From Sinotaia quadrata (taxonomy: Eukaryota > Mollusca > Gastropoda > Architaenioglossa > Viviparidae): a stretch of DNA of 64,000 nt. Below the pieces are notes generated by a model, which worked only from the letters and a program-made list of their open reading frames with translations, did no database searches and was not told where the DNA came from. The stretch spans positions 6,062,001 to 6,126,000 of the forward strand of contig CM054181.1 of NCBI GenBank assembly GCA_028829895.1, given 5' to 3'. The first letter of the stretch is position 1; each line of letters starts with the position of its first letter. The position numbers were made by a program, and so were the translations under genes. Positions 63,693-64,000 of the stretch are shown piece after piece.

Positions 63693-64000
63693 ACTCTATT
63701 TATCTATCTCTCTACTGAATTATCTATATATCTAGCTATCTATTTCTCTGCTCTCCCACGCACAAATCGACAAACTCGTCTGTATATCTGGTCTCTTTTG
63801 AATCATTCATTTTATCTCTCCCCGCATAATCTTGTCTGCGTTCTTTAGTAATTCTATCTGCCTTTCTTTCTTTTCCTTCTTCCTCTCTCGACATACTGTA
63901 GTAACATATTTATAAAATGTGTTCTAACAATTTCTCTTTTTTGTTGCTGAAATTCATGTCACTTAGCTTATATTTCTGTAAAATAAAATTATTAATTTTT

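Larger units (their letters stand above)
48661..64000. other. Gene-poor repeat region
   Basis: I recognised no exon with matched splice sites and no conserved protein motif in these 15 kb. It holds at least 15 tandem arrays (listed), a long inverted repeat, and short stretches of ordinary sequence, some with more CpG (50340-50520, 58130-58400, 61020-61240, 63120-63420) that could be regulatory or belong to genes outside the window. Confidence 0.55.

Overview
The window looks like animal nuclear DNA, most likely from a mollusc and probably a gastropod. It is AT-rich, its genes are split by GT..AG introns, it has long CA, GATA and TTTC microsatellites, and it is crowded with minisatellites of 25-95 bp. 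There are no bacterial-style operons, CRISPR arrays or recognisable tRNA or rRNA genes. The mollusc assignment is an inference from protein style and repeat landscape, not proven.

Four spliced genes can be supported, each from exons whose splice signals and phases agree. (1) The last two coding exons of an unidentified plus-strand gene (640-706 and 4537-4612) encode an acidic, Ser/Thr-rich C-terminus. (2) A complete nine-exon minus-strand gene (28861 down to 19226) encodes a 261-residue classical short-chain dehydrogenase/reductase of the FabG-like type. (3) A complete three-exon plus-strand gene (30786-36222) encodes a 245-residue, apparently secreted protein with the layout signal peptide, PAN/apple-like, EGF/EB-like, PAN/apple-like; all its introns are phase 1. 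(4) A five-exon minus-strand gene (48660 down to 39308) encodes a predicted 944-residue protein: tandem ubiquitin-like folds, a disordered Ser/Lys-rich linker and a C-terminal death domain. Its start is backed by an in-frame upstream stop and a perfect kappa-B-type motif lies about 100 bp upstream, so an innate-immune or cell-death signalling role is a reasonable inference. This composite is the most interesting gene here.

Genes 2 and 3 are divergent, separated by about 1.9 kb that holds a two-level repeat array rich in TGACGTAA. Genes 3 and 4 converge, and the gap between them holds a short non-autonomous hAT transposon with intact ends, an 8-bp target duplication and a frameshifted transposase remnant. 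Both 4613-19225 and 48661-64000 are gene-poor and made largely of tandem repeats. The second also holds a near-perfect hairpin with arms of about 112 bp and an array of perfect CRE sites.

The most unusual general pattern is that many minisatellites start at exon edges. Units contain copies of splice donors (reductase exons 3, 4 and 6), of stop-codon regions (reductase exon 9, secreted-protein exon 3) or of the sequence around acceptors (death-domain gene exons 2 and 5). This suggests that exon boundaries seeded local tandem duplication.
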